Under the pieces are notes generated by a model, which was not told the origin of the DNA, did no database searches, and saw only the letters and a list, made by a program, of their open reading frames with translations. A stretch of DNA of 32,443 bases from Campylobacterales bacterium. Lineage in GTDB: Bacteria > Campylobacterota > Campylobacteria > Campylobacterales > QNZT01. The translations under genes were made by a program, and so were the position numbers. This document shows positions 32,318-32,443 of this stretch, one piece after another (the stretch's first letter is position 1; every line of letters starts with the position of its first letter). Where the stretch lies: contig JALVVN010000028.1 in the NCBI GenBank assembly GCA_027023405.1, positions 61,142-93,584 of the forward strand, written 5' to 3'.

Positions 32318-32443
32318 ATGAAAGGCATCATTTTAGCCGGCGGTAGCGGAACACGGCTCTATCCCATCACCCAAGAGGTGATTAAGCAACTACTCCCTAT
32401 TTATGATAAACCGATGATCTACTATCCTCTCTCCGTGTTGATG
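32318..32443 (+). CDS. rmlA: Glucose-1-phosphate thymidylyltransferase, 3' cut by the window
   Basis: The first 42 codons are present, beginning [17 protein letters not shown] and continuing [20 protein letters not shown], the nucleotide-binding and sugar-phosphate region of RmlA/RfbA. The enzyme makes dTDP-glucose for dTDP-rhamnose or related sugars used in lipopolysaccharide. GAGG lies 5 nt before the ATG at 32318. It starts 14 nt after hisG, possibly on the same transcript, and probably opens a surface-sugar gene cluster beyond the window. Confidence 0.93.
   Translation, partial: MKGIILAGGSGTRLYPITQEVIKQLLPIYDKPMIYYPLSVLM

Overview
The window looks like chromosomal DNA of a free-living Campylobacterota (Epsilonproteobacteria) relative, in the Sulfurimonas / Sulfurovum / Sulfuricurvum area. 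The main evidence is the minus-strand block gatC - pilT - cvpA - fur - lysS - glyA - DUF1882 - SPOR - trpE-like - aroE. From memory this matches the Campylobacter jejuni order gatC-cvpA-fur-lysS-glyA-Cj0403-Cj0404-aroE, with pilT and a trpE-type gene added. A single Xer-type recombinase, a short-form HisG and a type III pantothenate kinase fit the same group. No tRNA, rRNA or CRISPR array was seen.

Layout. 1-8887 is accessory or envelope-related: a FAD oxidase/methyltransferase fusion (5' cut by the window), an exported unknown, an EF-hand L,D-transpeptidase with a membrane partner, a lipoprotein that seems to start at an AUA codon, an OmpR-type regulator with a shortened membrane protein, an LVIVD-repeat lipoprotein and a DUF4405 membrane protein. 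9010-17316 is a defence island. It holds an AbiEii-type toxin with its HTH antitoxin, a four-gene TIR/caspase cassette and a type III restriction-modification pair. The island is bracketed by two copies of the 5' end of the thioesterase gene ybgC: a dead remnant at 9010 and the intact gene at 17317. 17317-18282 is ybgC-recR. 18288-19198 is a HigB/RelE-like toxin-antitoxin insertion flanked by a perfect 60-bp duplication of the recR 3' end and led by a nested inverted-repeat element. 19190-28228 is the conserved minus-strand block. 28345-32443 is a plus-strand operon-like run (membrane protein, lipoprotein, Xer recombinase, small conserved protein, coaX, hisG) followed by the start of rmlA.

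How the genes work together. The strongest candidate for an under-described system is 10737-12911: a DUF6338-like membrane protein, a 50-residue basic disordered protein, a ThsB-like (DUF1863) TIR protein and a caspase-family protease, packed with overlaps or 2-3 nt gaps. TIR plus caspase is the core of what is called type IV Thoeris, in which a TIR-made nucleotide signal activates the protease. The membrane protein and microprotein are not part of that core as I know it, and could be a protease substrate/pore and its regulator (inference). Two separate insertions beside ybgC and recR, each with a host-gene duplication at its edge, suggest this locus is a repeated landing site for defence and toxin-antitoxin cargo.
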